Assembly (NCBI GenBank): GCA_029204225.1 | Contig: CM055115.1 | Location: forward strand, 9,551,911 to 9,615,910 | Length of the DNA stretch: 64,000 nucleotides | From: Diphasiastrum complanatum | Taxonomy: Eukaryota > Streptophyta > Lycopodiopsida > Lycopodiales > Lycopodiaceae | Direction: 5' to 3' | Shown: positions 11,061 to 22,726 of the stretch, one piece after another | Layout of the letters: each line of letters begins with the position of its first letter | Numbering within the stretch: the first letter of the stretch is position 1 | The notes under the pieces: generated by a model | Seen by the model: the letters and a program-made list of their open reading frames with translations, nothing else | Databases searched by the model: none | Told to the model about the DNA's origin: nothing | Made by a program: the position numbers and the translations under genes

Positions 11061-12486
11061 CCAAGCAATCCACTAGAAACATGCTGATGGCTTGATCTAA
11101 ATGGTTTCATGGCCTGTTTACAGACTAGACAATCTTGACAAGTAGATTATTTGACTTTCCTATCTGGATAGTCAAGATCAACAACAATAGATTGTTTAGA
11201 CATTTGTTGTACAAAAGAATAATTTAGGTGACAAAGTCTATAATGCCAAAGTGAACTGTTATTTCTTTGAATAGAAGTACTAAGACCATGACTAGAGGTA
11301 GAACAACAGTGTCTTAATCTATACAAGAATCCATGTCTCTTTCCGAGTGCTAGAATCCTGTCTTCCTTATCAACTACTTTACACTCATCAGATTCAAATT
11401 CTACTTTATGTCCTAGATCTGTAATTCTGCTAACAAAGAGCGAATTTGTAGATAGATTCGGTAGATGCACTACATTTCAAAGTAGCTTAGATTGATCATT
11501 TGCAAAGCTCGATCTTACTGTACCTTCACCTTTGATAGCCTGTGTGCTATTGTTGCCTAGGTGAACATATCGTTTGGTATTGGAAGGCGTATAGGACTCA
11601 AAATAGCCAATATGGCTAGTCATGTGTTGTGTGGCTCTAGAGTTTAGAAACCAGGAGTTGTCATTGGATGTTCTTTGATGGCTAGTCATTAAGGCATCAT
11701 TATCCGATTCTTGAATCGATTGTGGTGCTTCTGTACCTGCATATGCCACTTGTTTCGACTGCCCCTTGCTGTTGTTCTTTTCTTGTAGTATGCGACAATC
11801 TTGGATCTTGTGGTTGGTTCATCAAAATATGTGTAGAACAGCTAATTCTTTGTCGGCTAGTTTGACTGCTCTTGACGTTGTGTCGGTTCATGATTTAGCT
11901 TTGGTTGCTTTGGGCCTTTCTTCTTTTGCTTAGTTGAGCCTTTGTTGGTGTATAAGACATGAGAGTCGACACTTGAGGAACCAGAGACTTTGTTCCTTCT
12001 GCTCTCTTCCTAAAACAACATTGTCATGACTCTTGAAAGAGTCAATTCAGGGTGTGTCAAGATGATCATCACCCAGCTGTCGTATGAGCTTGGAAAGCTT
12101 GAAAGTAGTGTCATTACTACATCTTGATCATCTATGACAAATCCAAAAGTGGCCATTTGCTTTAGCAGGTTCTTGAACTGGTTGATGTGATTCTGTAGGG
12201 AATCTTCGTTGGTCATCTTGAGGGAGAAAATGTTCTTTCTTAGATGTAGCTTGGAAGCTACGTCGCGCACATCGTACAGAGTGCCCAAGATGTCCCAGAA
12301 TTCCTTGGAGATATGAGCTTCATACACATGGCTGATTTGAGTGTCTGATATATTGAGGATGATCAGCACAAAGGCTTTGCCATCCTTCAGCTTCCATCGA
12401 GAGATTGCAGCATCGTCAGCTTCGTTTCTTACCTCTACACCTATAACAACGTCATAAAATTTCTTAGCCATTAGCACAATTCTCAT
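11061..12486 (-). pseudogene. Copia-1 gag, protease and pre-integrase remnant (arm A)
   Basis: Minus strand. Gag (12486-12010) is a UBN2-type gag (EFWDILGTLYDVRDVASKL, NHINQFKNLLKQM, SSYDSWVMIIL) ending at a TAG that copies B and C share. The protease segment (about 11760-11477) reads WFLNSRATQHM where active copia proteases have DSGAT: the catalytic Asp is Asn in all three copies and Gly is Arg here. A TGA near 11476, also shared, separates it from the GAG-pre-integrase domain (11470-11147) with LWHYRLCHLN and the CQ-CL-C zinc-binding region. No product could be functional. Confidence 0.92.
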
Positions 12487-12589
12487 CTTAAATTTCTATA
12501 GATGGTGATTGGCTCCATCAAGCTTGTCCATGATAGGACTGGCTTTCCCTTGGAAATCCAGGTGGATATTAGTCTAAGCGATTGTAATA

Positions 12590-12826
12590 ACTATCAGTGA
12601 ATTGAGAATGAAAATAGACTAGCTCACTAACTTCACTTTATTCCATTTCAAAGAAATATGCGAGAACAAATGCTCTTTATATAGTCTAGTAGTTGTTCTA
12701 AATATGAAATAGTCATCTTAAGTTCCATAACCACTCTTGAAAAGGATCATAATAACATATGGACTCTAGGTCAAAATGAAAATCGACCATGGATCGATTT
12801 GATCTTTGACCTGGTATTGGAATACA
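12590..12826 (-). mobile_element. Copia-1 5' LTR (arm A)
   Basis: On the minus strand it begins TGTATTCCAATACC at 12826 and has a TATA-like ACTATATAAAG near 12685-12695. The same sequence, truncated at its 5' side, follows RT at 7350-7460, which identifies it as an LTR. The 3' end is placed only approximately because the paired copy diverges there. No convincing primer-binding site follows. Confidence 0.75.
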
Positions 12827-12965
12827 CTTAACCTATTCTAAGCTCATTCTTTTTATCACATGTCCTCATCCTCAGATTAAGCAAGTCCTCCAAATGTAGA
12901 TGAATTGTTGTAATGTGCTCCTTCCAAAAATCTATTAAAGTTTGAATATGAAAATTTGGGACACT
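12827..12965. repeat. Copia-1 5' flank segment (arm A, truncated)
   Basis: Matches 45697-45834 and, in the same orientation, 16600-16720. It stops at 12965, where Copia-2 sequence begins. Confidence 0.75.
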
Positions 12966-13370
12966 ATCTGATTTTAGAACTTTGATCTTCCTACCTGTCT
13001 GATTTTCGACCAATGCTTTGAAGCTCTTGAAGTTATCAAACGCATCTGATTTCTTCTTCAAGAAGTAGATCCACGTCTTACGTGACATACCATCAATAAA
13101 GGACATGAAATAGAAGGCTTTACCTAAGGACATGGTCCTCATAGGCCCGCATAAATCTATGTGGATTAAATCCAAAATGTTCTTTGCTCTTGCAACACCC
13201 CCTTTATTGGACTTCTCTCGATGCTGCTTCCCATATACACAGGATTCGCACATCGATTTCAAGTGATCTTCTATGGTAGGCAATCTTGTTACCATCTCCA
13301 ATTTTCTCATCAAACTGAGGCCTCCCAAGTTCAAGTGACCAAGCCTCTTATGCCACAACTCAGGTAGCAT
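12966..13370 (-). pseudogene. Copia-2 integrase N-terminal part, truncated
   Basis: Minus strand: the zinc-binding pre-integrase domain (LWHKRLGHLN, then CESCVYGKQHR) and the start of the integrase core (HIDLCGPM, FIDGMSRKTWIYFLKKKSDAF, KVLKSD). The sequence ends abruptly at 12966, about where the core's second acidic residue lies, and runs into the flank segment of arm A. The frame is shifted relative to the protease ORF just upstream (junction near 13360-13370). The missing 3' part of the same element type lies at 41485-44190 on the plus strand, overlapping this one by roughly 150 bp. Confidence 0.9.
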
Positions 13371-14646
13371 TCAACCTGTACAATTTTGTATTGGGCTCTC
13401 TTACTCCATCCGCAATAACTTTGAACTTTTGGGTCACATCCCTCACAAAGCAACAATCATGGGCGAATTCCACTTTCAACTTTTGATCAGTAATGACTCC
13501 AACAGAAAGTAGATTTTTCTTCACACCTGGTACGTAAAGTACCTCCCTGATCATCTTGCTTTTGCCATCAAGTAGTTGGATTGAAACGGTGCCTATTCCC
13601 TTGATCTTGAACACCTCACCATTTGCTTGTGAAACAGATGTTCCATTATCCGACACCTTAAAACTACTGAACCAATTCTTGTTACCTGTCATGTGTCTTG
13701 TGGCTCCCAAGTCAATATACCATGCTTGATCATCTTGATTAGATGACAATGCAGATATGAAGATGCTAGAGTCTTCAATCTCACCCTCATCGACAAGGTT
13801 ACCTGCTTGTTTTGGTTTCCCCTTGACTTGTACCGCCAGGAATTTGCGACATTCACTCTTCCAATGGCCCTTTTTACCACAATGGAAGCACTTGCCTTTC
13901 TTCTTAGTTTTACTGGAAGATCCCTTGTCCTCTTGAGACTTGGCAAATTGCTGCTTAGACTTCTTCTTGCCCTTGTCCTTGCCTTGTTTTTGGCGTGTCG
14001 CAAGTGCCTGATCGTCAGTATTTTGACGTCTAGCTTTCACCATTTCTCGTCATTGCTCTTCCTGCATCAAGATTTCCGTGAGCTCGTCAAAGGTTGGCAA
14101 CCTTTCTGTTGATGCTATTCCGCTCACAAACATCTGATAGGGTTCTGCAATGCCACACAATGCATTGTGCACCAGCTCCACGTCACGTATGTGCTCACCA
14201 ATAGAATGCAGTTCATCTCTCATTGTCTTGATTCTGGTCATGTACGTTTGAATGTGCTCTCCTTTTTCCATGCGGGCACTATTCAACTTTGACTTCAGAA
14301 ACATGATTCTTGACAGATTTGACATCTCAAACTGCTCCTTTAGCACATCCCATGCCTGTCTGGGTGTCACAGCATCACAAATGTGGGTAATGATGTGATC
14401 CTTCACTGACAAGTTAATGAAGGTCAAAGCTTTCCTCATCTTTTTGTTGAACACTTTGATATCTGCTTCATTTGGCGGCCTTCTCTCATCACCTGTGATG
14501 ACTTCCCACACGTCTTTCTCCATCAATATGTTTTTCATTTTGAATTTCCACACTGCATAGTTAGAAATCCCGTTCAATTTCCTACTTTCACTCAAAATGG
14601 CCTCTCCCATGTTTGCCATCGGAAAACTGCTTAAAACTTCTGCCAT
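13371..14646 (-). pseudogene. Copia-2 gag and protease, one internal stop
   Basis: Minus strand, 425 codons interrupted once. Gag (14646-14050) has the full UBN2-type fold region (NYAVWKFKMKNILMEKDVWE, ITHICDAVTPRQAWDVLKEQF, TERLPTFDELTEILMQEEQ). A TGA at 14050-14052 (a CGA-to-TGA type change) stops it; the frame continues directly into a basic linker, a complete zinc knuckle CFHCGKKGHWKSEC and the protease, whose active site reads WYIDLGATRHM: Asp is kept but the usual Ser is Leu. The protease region runs to EVLYVPGVKKNLLSVG and a stop after LYRLNAT. It is the best-preserved gag in the window and younger than Copia-1. Confidence 0.92.
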
Positions 14647-15797
14647 AGGCTAAAAACAGTGTGTGGAGGCCAACAATGATGTGAGAAGTTGAAAATAGTG
14701 ACCTGCACTTCTGGCGTACTCCGAACACTTTCTCCGCTGCAATCACTCTGTTTTGCTGTATCGTACTTGTAGGTACAGTCTGGGTGCCCTTCGTATGGAG
14801 GTTATAGCCTTTCGTTTGGGTCAAAACAGGCAAAGGACCCAAAGATAGGGACTTTTCTAGTTTTTGAACTGTTTCTTCACCTTGAAGAAACTCCACTCTT
14901 CACTTGTGAAGGGACCCAGCTCCAATTTCAGTATGAAAATTTTTAATGAAGTTGAAGGCTAAAATGCACTTCACTTCTTCAGGGCCCTCTTCAACAACCC
15001 TTCAGACTCCATCCAATGGCTGAATCTGATCCAACTATGGATATCCCTTCTAGGTAGCACAATCTGAGCCGTCGATCTTGTAACTCCTCTCCAACGGATC
15101 TGGTGCACCAATGGAAAGTCTTGTAGACACTATCCACTTAGAAACGCCATGCTCTCACCCTGGTTCCATGCGCGAACAGTCCGCGACCTCCCTGTCTACG
15201 ACCACGCCTCCCCACACTCATTTTTGTTTGATCTAACTCGCCTCTAGATCAATTTGAGAACAATTTGAGGCCTGGAGCAGGGTCGCCCTACTGATTCCAA
15301 GTCTGTAGAGTGTTCACTCAAGAAATTCCGTGGAGAAACGGTGATTCTAGCTCAACTTGACAAAGTGGCTTTTTTTTCACCTTTTACCGCAAATCTGCTA
15401 GGTTAATTGTCTGGAGACAAATCTCTGACATAAACATCAGAATCTCTCCATGGCTGGTTGACAATGTGATTAGCTTTCTTCCTGTCCTTACGACATCCAA
15501 AATGGTGCACAAACAATGAAGAAATCACCAGTTATGTATAAAAATCGTAACCCCAAACCCGGTTTCAATTTTCAGCTGGCTTCAAAATTGTCAAATTTTC
15601 ACCAAATTTTTCCCTGTTTGATGCTATGCACAGGCTAATAGTCCCTCTGCTAAGCTTAGCAAGCCTCTAGAAACTAGAAACCGTGCACCAGTGCTTCTAT
15701 TTCCGTCTTCAACCCGCCGTAAACCTCGAACTCTCAGAAGACAGTTCTCCCGAAGCTCTCTTCAACGACGATGTTGTACTGTGTACACTCCCTGTAC
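14647..15797 (-). other. Copia-2 untranslated leader
   Basis: About 1.15 kb between the primer-binding site and gag, with no ORF of note. Long leaders occur in copia elements. Nothing else recognised. Confidence 0.6.
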
Positions 15798-15810
15798 GGC
15801 TCTGATACCA
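15798..15810 (-). promoter_or_regulatory. Copia-2 primer-binding site
   Basis: TGGTATCAGAGCC on the minus strand, directly next to the LTR end, complementary to the 3' end of plant initiator tRNA-Met. Confidence 0.9.
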
Positions 15811-16049
15811 ACTTAGAATTTGCATTGAACAGGAACACAGATCATGCTACACAGTAACACAGACAGAAAACACTCTCCACAGCAAGCTCACATAGCAACT
15901 GTATTTCTCAAAATGAAATTACACTGTACATATAGTTGTTCACTCAGGCAACCCATGCAAGACCCAGGTTGCCGTTGGCGGGAGGCATGTCCCGTCCACT
16001 GATAGGACCCACAGTACAGTAACACAGTGATTCTACTTTAATTATAACT
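15811..16049 (-). mobile_element. Copia-2 5' LTR
   Basis: 239 bp on the minus strand, from AGTTATAATT (16049) to AATTCTAAGT (15811), abutting the primer-binding site. The matching 3' LTR is at 43918-44190. The ends are not TG...CA. The outer flank CAAAG (16050-16054) is the complement of CTTTG found after the 3' LTR, consistent with a 5-bp target duplication. Confidence 0.8.
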
Positions 16050-16499
16050 CAAAGGACCTTCAGCTTCCATCGAGATATTGCAACATCGTCAACTTTGTTT
16101 CTTACCTCTGCACCTATAACAACGTCATACAATTCCTTAGCCATTAGCACAGTTCTCATCTTAAATTTCTACATATGGTAATTGGCTCCATCAAGCTTGT
16201 CCATGATAGCACTGGCTTTCCCTTGGAAATCCAGGTGGATATTAGTCTAAGCGATAGTAATAACTATCAGTGACTTGAGAATGAAAATAGACTAACTCAC
16301 TAACTTCACTTCATTCCATTTCAAAGAAATATGCGAGAACAAATGCTCTTTATATAGCCTCGTGGCTGTTCTAACTATGAAATATCCTTCTTAAGTTCCA
16401 TAACCACTTTTGACAAGGATCATAATAACATATGGACTCTGGGTCGAAATGAAAATCGACCATGGATCGATTTGATCTTCGACCTGGTATCAAAATACA
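16050..16499 (-). pseudogene. Copia-1 LTR and gag start, block G
   Basis: Minus strand: an LTR from 16499 (TGTATTTTGATACC) to about 16265 with ACTATATAAAG-type TATA, then the start of Copia-1 gag, cut by the Copia-2 insertion at 16050. This lies in the same orientation as, and duplicates, 12380-12826 of arm A. It is the 5' flank of the Copia-2 insertion also recorded at 17230 and 44191. Confidence 0.85.
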
Positions 16500-17039
16500 C
16501 TTAATCTATTCTAATCTCATTCTTTTTTAAACAGCAAACAAACTATCATAAGAAATAATTATTTTGCATTATGTAGATAGAAATAAGAGGCAAGTAGATC
16601 ATGCCATGTTATCACATGTCCTCATCCTCAGATTGAGCAGGTCCTCCAAATGTAGATGAATTGTTGTAATGTGCTCCTTCCAAAAATCTATAAAAGTTTG
16701 AATATGAAGATTTGGGACTGCGCAAATGGATACGATATCGTTGTTGTAATCTATACAAAAATTCACACTCGATGTTGAAAAGAAAATGACCAGTCTCTAT
16801 TGTTGCATCGATCATCAATTGTTGTTTTGGGGTACATCTTTGCTTGTCGATGTCCCAGCTGCTTCAGTTTGTATGTGAACAAAGTTATAACATGAATTGC
16901 ATAAGAAGAATCACTTGACGCAGCAGAACTTTTCTTCTTGAGCATGTGTGAAGAGGGTACATCTTTTTCGTAAGTGACCAGTACTCAAGTCTTCCATATA
17001 ACAGCTGCACATTATATAAGGTTTTGCCTATAAATTTAC
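16500..17039 (-). repeat. Copia-1 5' flank segment, block G
   Basis: Matches 45420-45834 inverted (ORFs such as FIGKTLYNVQLLYGRLEYWS and ATIETGHF recur in both). Function unknown; could be part of an older element. It ends at 17039/17040 where a Copia-2 LTR fragment in the opposite orientation begins, a breakpoint. Confidence 0.75.
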
Positions 17040-17229
17040 CCACGAGGCAAGTCGATGGGACATTTATCCCGCCAATGGCAACTTGGATCATGCATGGGTT
17101 GCCTGAGTGAACAACTATATGTACAGTGTAATTTGATTTTGAGAAATACAGTTGCTATGTGAGCTTTCTGTGGAGAGTGTTTTCTGTCTGTGTTACTGTG
17201 TAGCATGATCTGTGTTCCTGTGCAAAGCA
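17040..17229 (+). mobile_element. Copia-2 3' LTR fragment at the start of block B
   Basis: Matches 43992-44190 and ends in the same CAAATTCTAAGT before CTTTGTGC or CTTTGCGC of Copia-1 gag. The 5' side is cut at 17040. It shows that block B once held a full Copia-2 insertion. Confidence 0.85.
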
Positions 17230-18540
17230 AATTCTAAGTCTTTGCGCTGATCATCGTCAATATATCAGACACTCAAATCGGCCATGTGTATGAAGCTCAG
17301 ATCTCCAAGGAAGTCTGGGACATCTTGAGCACTCTGTACGATGTGCGCGACATAGCTTCCAAGCTACATCTAAGAAAGAACATTTTCTCGCTCGAGATGA
17401 CCAACGAGATTCCTTATAGAATCACATCAACCAGTTCAAGAACCTGCTAAAGAAAATGGCCACTTTTGGTTCTGTCATAGATGATCAAGATGTAATAATG
17501 ACACTACTTTCAAGCTTTAAAAGCTCATACGACAGTTGGGTGATGATCATCTTGACACACCCTGAATTGACTCTTTCAAGAGTCATGACAATGTTGTGTT
17601 AGGAAGAGAGGAGAAGGAACAAAGTCTCTGGTTCCTCAAGTGTCGACTCTCATGCCTTATACACGAACAAAGGCTAAACTCAGCAAAAGAAGAAAGGCCC
17701 AAAGCAACCAAAGCTAAATCATGAACCGACACAGCGTCAAGAGCAGTCAAACTAGCCGACAAAGAGGTAGCTATTCTGCACATATTCCGGTGAACCAACC
17801 ACAAGATCCAAGATTGTCGCATACTGCAAGAAAATAACAACAGCAAGGGTTAGTCGAAACAGGTGACAAATGCAGGTACAGAAGCACCACAGTCGATTCA
17901 AGAATCGGATAATGATGCCTTAATGACTAGCCATCAAAAAACATCCAACAACAACTCCTGGTTTCTGAACTCCGAAGCCACACAGCAAATGAGTAGCCAT
18001 ATTGGCTATTTCGAGTCCTATACGCCTTCCAATACCAAATGATATGTTCACATGGGCAACAATAGCACACATGCTATCAAAGGTGAAGGTACAGTAAGAT
18101 TGAGCTTTGCAAACGATCAATCTAAGCTACTTTGAAATGTACTCCATGTACCAAATCTATCTACAAATTTGATCTTTGTTAGCGGAATTACAGATCTAGG
18201 ACATAAAGTAGAAATTGAATCCGATGAGTGTAAAGTAGTTAATAGGAAAGACAGGATCCTAGCACTCGGAAAGAGACATGGATACTTGTATAGATTAAAT
18301 CATTGTTGTTCTACCTCTAGTCAGGCTCTTAGTACTTCTATTAAAAGAAATAACAGTTCATTTTGGCATTATAGACTTTGTCACCTAAATTATTCTTTTG
18401 TACAACAAATGTCTAAACAATCTATTGCTATTGATCTCGACTATCCAGATAGGAAACTCAAATTATCTACTTTGTCTAGTTTGTAAACTGGCCATGAAAC
18501 CATTTAGATCAAGCCATCAGCATGTTTCTAGCGGATTGCT
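17230..18540 (+). pseudogene. Copia-1 gag, protease and pre-integrase remnant (block B)
   Basis: Plus strand copy of the same dead element. Gag (from 17230) has lost its start to the Copia-2 insertion and has a one-base loss near 17408; it ends at the shared TAG (near 17600). Protease reads WFLNSEATQQM: Asn in place of the catalytic Asp, as in A and C. The shared TGA follows near 18134. The pre-integrase domain (18169-18486) has LCHLNYSFVQQM but a small deletion removes the first zinc-binding Cys pair and shifts the frame. Confidence 0.9.
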
Positions 18541-19231
18541 TAGTGTACTTTATCAAAAAGAAGTCAAAAGCTTTCAATTGTTTCAGAATCTTCAAGGAGC
18601 ATGCAGAGAAAGAAATTGGCAGACAAATCAAAGCCCTGAGGTCCAATAATGGTGGAGAGTACATCTCTACTAAATTCAAGGAGTACTGCCAGAGCCAAGG
18701 CATTGAACAACAGTTTATCACTCCTTATTCGCCTCAATCTAATGGCTTAGCCGAGAGGAAGAATCGTACCCTGGTAGAGTCAGCCAAATGTATGCTGGCA
18801 CATGAATCTTTGTTGTAGAGCTTCTGGGTTGAAGCTGTCTCCATTGCAGCCTACGTCCAAAACAAATGTTCGACTAAGGCCCTCATAGGCAAAACACCAC
18901 ATGAGGTTTGGACAGGATCTAAGGCTTCAATGAAGAACCTTCGAGTGTTCGGATGCATCACCTATGCGCACATCCCGAAGGAGACCAGGAAGAAATTCAA
19001 CTTCCGAGGTCTCAAGACCATCCTTACTGGATACACTTCATCTGACCAAGCTATACGACTTCGATACCTAGCAGATTTTACTCAGTAGGGATACAGTCTT
19101 TATCGACGATCAATTTCACGATTTCAAAGGCAAATGCAAAGTTCCATGCAAACCTTCGATGCCTTTGCCTCCGATACGACAATTCGAGCCTCGGGCTCAA
19201 GCGTGCCTATAATCAATGGACTACCCCAATG
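18541..19231 (+). pseudogene. Copia-1 integrase remnant (block B), empty insertion site
   Basis: Continuous integrase core (18522-18818: VYFIKKKSKAF, ALRSNNGGEYIS, ITPYSPQSNGLAERKNRTLV) with the undisturbed TGTAC at 18543-18547 where A and C carry a long insertion. Asn replaces the second catalytic Asp. A TAG follows ESLL near 18817. The linker continues to 19231 with stops. Confidence 0.9.
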
Positions 19232-19600
19232 TCAAACTGGCATGCAAAGCACACTACATCAGTTACAAACGTCATTACAGAATTTTCCTACGTAAACTTC
19301 AGTTTTACGGAATTTGTCATCCATTAACATTGATTTGTAACCCAACTGTAAGAGCACATGCGTATGACCACTCAAATCCATTGTAAATCTCTCATGCATG
19401 TCAGAATCACTCTGAGAATCAACATGCAACTAATCCATGCAAGCACAGTACTACAAATTAGGGAAATGACTGGCATGCAATCAGAACAATTTCTTATTTT
19501 GCCAATTTTACTCACAAAATTGCAAAACTTCAGATGATCATAACTTTGGCTATAGGACACCAAATTGGGTGCTGCAAAGCTTAGTACAGAGGGAGACCAA
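19232..19600. other. Block B-specific insert of unknown origin
   Basis: About 370 bp found in neither A nor C replaces the RT start at this point. No ORF, no clear terminal repeats and no target duplication that I can see. Copia-1 RT sequence resumes near 19600. Confidence 0.6.
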
Positions 19601-19950
19601 GTGAATAAGATGCTTGCTAAACAGATGTTGTCTTCCGAACTTGACATGACCGATCTGGACGAAGCTCACTTCTGTTTGGGCATTCAAATTCACAGAGACG
19701 GAGCTAGAAGTCTGATCTTTATCACTCAGCAACGGTATCTTCACAATACCCTTATCAGATACAATCTGATCAATTGTAAACTCGCTCACTCACCAATGGA
19801 TTCAGGCTTGCGATTATCGAAGGGCCAATGCCAAGAAGTGGTTATGGAACTTAAGACGGTTATTTCATATTTAGAACATCTACGAGGCTATATAAAGAGC
19901 ATTTGTTCTCGCATATGTCTTTGAAATGGACTGAAGTGAAGTTAGTGAGT
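19601..19950 (+). pseudogene. Copia-1 RT fragment fused to 3' LTR (block B)
   Basis: Reads MLSSELDMTDLDEAHFCLGIQ, then YLHNTLIRYNLINCKLAHSP, then passes directly into LTR sequence (ACTTAAGACGG..., TATATAAAGAGC) without RNase H. The same fusion occurs in A and C, although here the TATA region of the LTR is more complete. Confidence 0.88.
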
Positions 19951-20719
19951 TAGTCTATTCTCATTTTATTGATGTGAATGATTTACTCTCTCTATGCTAT
20001 TTTTAAGATTATACTTATGAAGTTTTGCTCATATAGTAGAATCTCAATATTCTTATTTAAGTGATCATTGTTATTCCATGCAATGAATGCTTGTGTGATG
20101 AGAGGGGAAGTAATGCTTGTTACCATAATTGAAATACAAGTGACAAGTCCGAAATCTTAGTACATACATAAACGATGAATGGCATGTAGTTCCAACTTCT
20201 ATAATTCCATTATCCAAATTTCATAAAAGCAAATCACAAATTGTTATAATATCTATCAGTCTGCAACGTGTAAACAACCTAAAAGTGAAATCCTAAATTC
20301 TTCATAGTAAAGCCTGAGGAGATAGGGCTGAATCATGATACCTAAAGGCCAACTAGTGATGTCTAGCATAGCCTCCTCCTAGTCACCCATGATGTAGTAT
20401 AGGCTCTAGCTCAAGACCCTCATCCTCACCTTGTTGACATATTTGCTGTTCTTTGAAAGACAAATAGCAATTTGGCATGCGGTGCAACTTGAAAATGCGA
20501 TGCATAGTCCGACCTAGCTAAATAAATAACGAGTACCGAGGTTAATCATGGCATTCTATTACCTAGTCATATTCCAGGCAACTCCCTTGGATCACTTTGT
20601 TGGGTTGGTATCCAAAGTGTTTTTTGGTCTCATTTTTTAGCCCTCTTAGGGGTCCAATATGCATTTCGTCACGTTCTAGGGTACTACATATTATGTAGCG
20701 ACTAGGGTTTTGAAGGTGT
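19951..20719. other. Spacer upstream of BPS1-like gene (block B)
   Basis: Non-coding; homologous to 6601-7330 and 56640-57380. Confidence 0.5.
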
Positions 20720-21110
20720 CCAAATAGCATATATATAGAGATCGATAGAGAGAACACCACACATTTGATTGAGAGACAGAGGGAGAGAGAGAGAGAGAGA
20801 GCGCGAGCGAGCGAGAGTGAGACCGCGAACGATTTGCCAAGAAGAACCTTACTTGAATGCAGACGTGTTGAATGTAAGAGACAGAGGACGGAACTCAATA
20901 AATTCCTTCGAACCTCTGAGTCAGTGATAATCCGTAGCTGGGTTCGTCGACAATCTCAAGGCGAATTTTACTTCATAATTTTTTTGTCTTGACAACGTTC
21001 TCAAGCTATTTCAGAAGGTACAGCGGTAGGCCGGTAGCCTTACTTTGATTTCTGCAAAATACACAGACGGCAAAGGTTGCTTCCTTTACTCTGCCTGAAG
21101 AAACACCGCC
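20720..21110 (+). promoter_or_regulatory. BPS1-like promoter and 5' UTR (block B)
   Basis: TATA-like CATATATATAG at 20728-20738 (the other copies have CATATAAATAG), a shortened (GA)n tract near 20781-20801 and a leader to the ATG at 21111. Confidence 0.55.
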
Positions 21111-22055
21111 ATGGTTTTTGTAAATTCGCTGTGATCTCACGGTCATGGTGCTGCCAATATGTCATTTCACGACAATTTGTCGTCATGTCTGCAAAAATTG
21201 GAAGAGTCAATTGGAGATAAGTTTTTCACAGTAGACTGGATGCAGTATGCTGTGGATATTCTCAGATCTTCTCTTGCAGTCGTTTTGGATCTAGTGGAGA
21301 AGGTTGTTTTTCCATTAAAATGCTTTAGTACTCTGATGGATGAGACAATGCGACTTATGAATGTTTATAAAGCTTTGATGACGGGTATTTCCAGATTGCA
21401 AATTTATGGGCGGGTAGTCCATATAGCGGTTGAAGCTCTTCAAGCAGGTGGGGATGACTATGATACCATAGTTCAGGCTCTAAATCATTGCCGACGAGAG
21501 ATGTCCAGAATACATCAAGCAAACAAGCAACTTGTTGATATGAAACTTGAGGCAGAGGAGGAGCTTTGGTATTTTGGTAGCAGATATGCAAAGCAATTTG
21601 ATCCTTGCGCAGTAATTTACCCCATGAAGAGCATAATTTCTTTCGTTTCAATGATTCTTCTGTTTGGACTCCTTCACATGGATAGTTCTTACTCCGCTAA
21701 ACTGATTGCGATTTGTTCGACGGGCGAATGGGCTAAATCTACGTCTAATTCACATCAAACGCTTATCGAACGAATTGGCTTGCGGTTCAGTGAGGAAACG
21801 AAAGAGAAAATTCTTCTAAGAGAATTTGGAAACATGCAAGCTCATGTGGATAATTTTTTCATTGAATTTCAGTCATTAGGAGAACAGGTTCCGCGCTCGT
21901 TGGAATTGCGACTGTCAGATGTTACGGAGCTTCGGCATAGCTTAAACAGTCTAAACTGTGGTTTGGAAAGTTTGGAGTGCACCGTACGTGATCTTTTTGA
22001 TGACATAGTCGCGGGTAGGACAAAACTCATTTCTGCAGTAAGGAAATTTTGTTGA
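21111..22055 (+). pseudogene. BPS1-like protein gene, copy B (stop at codon 8)
   Basis: Same 314-codon gene as copies A and C. A CGA-to-TGA change makes codon 8 a stop (21132-21134). Everything downstream is open: Met17 at 21159 begins a 298-codon frame with all visible BPS1-like features, including the hydrophobic segment and the full C-terminus (LSDVTELRHSLNSLNCGLES to AVRKFC). It is therefore the most complete coding copy, and could be made if translation starts at Met17; the lost residues are a poorly structured N-terminus. It differs from A and C at several positions (for example Val for Ile41, Met for Val80, Gln for Arg97), so it is the more distant copy. Family assignment is by pattern only. 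Confidence 0.7.
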
Positions 22056-22650
22056 GTGATTCTTCACTAGTTGCACATCTAGAATGACTATCGCAAGATT
22101 ATTTACTAGCTGGATATTGAGGAGTAACATGGCATCAAATTAACTGACAAAAATAGAACATCTTTTATCGTTGTTTATGTTCTTGAAAGGCAAGATAATT
22201 GAGGTCTACAATTTACTTCGTAGAGAAAATTGTAATTGTGATTGCTCTGTCTCATATGCTCGTGGCCTTTACTATGTCTCCTTTGTAGTATTACCATTGC
22301 GTCAGCATTTTGCTTAGAATATATCTGAACGGGCACAAAGTTTTACAAGCCAAAAAGATAAGTTAATTCGTTAAGTGTTTTTCAATCAAAAAGAGCATGA
22401 ACAATATAATTTCATCACTACGAGCTATAGGCATATGATCATCAATTGCAATCGTTTAAGGCAGAAGTTCAATAAACTCAAATTTGTGATTGCTCCCTGT
22501 TATACAATTCATGAAAGGACAAACTGTTGGAATTGAAATCTTAAGTGTCCTACGATGGCAGAAATCTATCAATACAGTACTATTCAATGTTTACAGTGTA
22601 CACACATCCTTGTCATAAGTACGCTATGTCATATATGCTATTCTATTTAA
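22056..22650. other. 3' flank of BPS1-like gene, end of block B
   Basis: Homologous to the flanks in A and C, without their 24-base AT insertion near 22410. Similarity ends near 22630, the outer breakpoint of block B. Confidence 0.6.
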
Positions 22651-22726
22651 ACGACAACAGATTTTGGGATCATAAAAACCCTTAGGCATAACTTAGTCAA
22701 ATCTACAAAAGGCTTCAGTGCATAGC

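Larger units (their letters stand above)
1..12965 (-). repeat. Arm A of a giant inverted duplication
   Basis: This whole stretch recurs as the reverse complement at about 45690-63960. Paired landmarks keep a nearly constant coordinate sum (about 63960-63990 outside position 9300, about 58640-58660 inside it), which shows colinearity apart from small indels and one 5.3-kb deletion in this arm near 9310. Conceptual translations of paired segments differ by zero to a few residues, for example one in 211 for the ORF at 3448-4083. The arm continues beyond the left edge, so its full length is unknown. The inner end is abrupt: at 12965/12966 the shared sequence stops inside a non-coding segment and Copia-2 integrase begins. 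The minus sign only marks that the arm is inverted relative to arm C. Confidence 0.95.
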
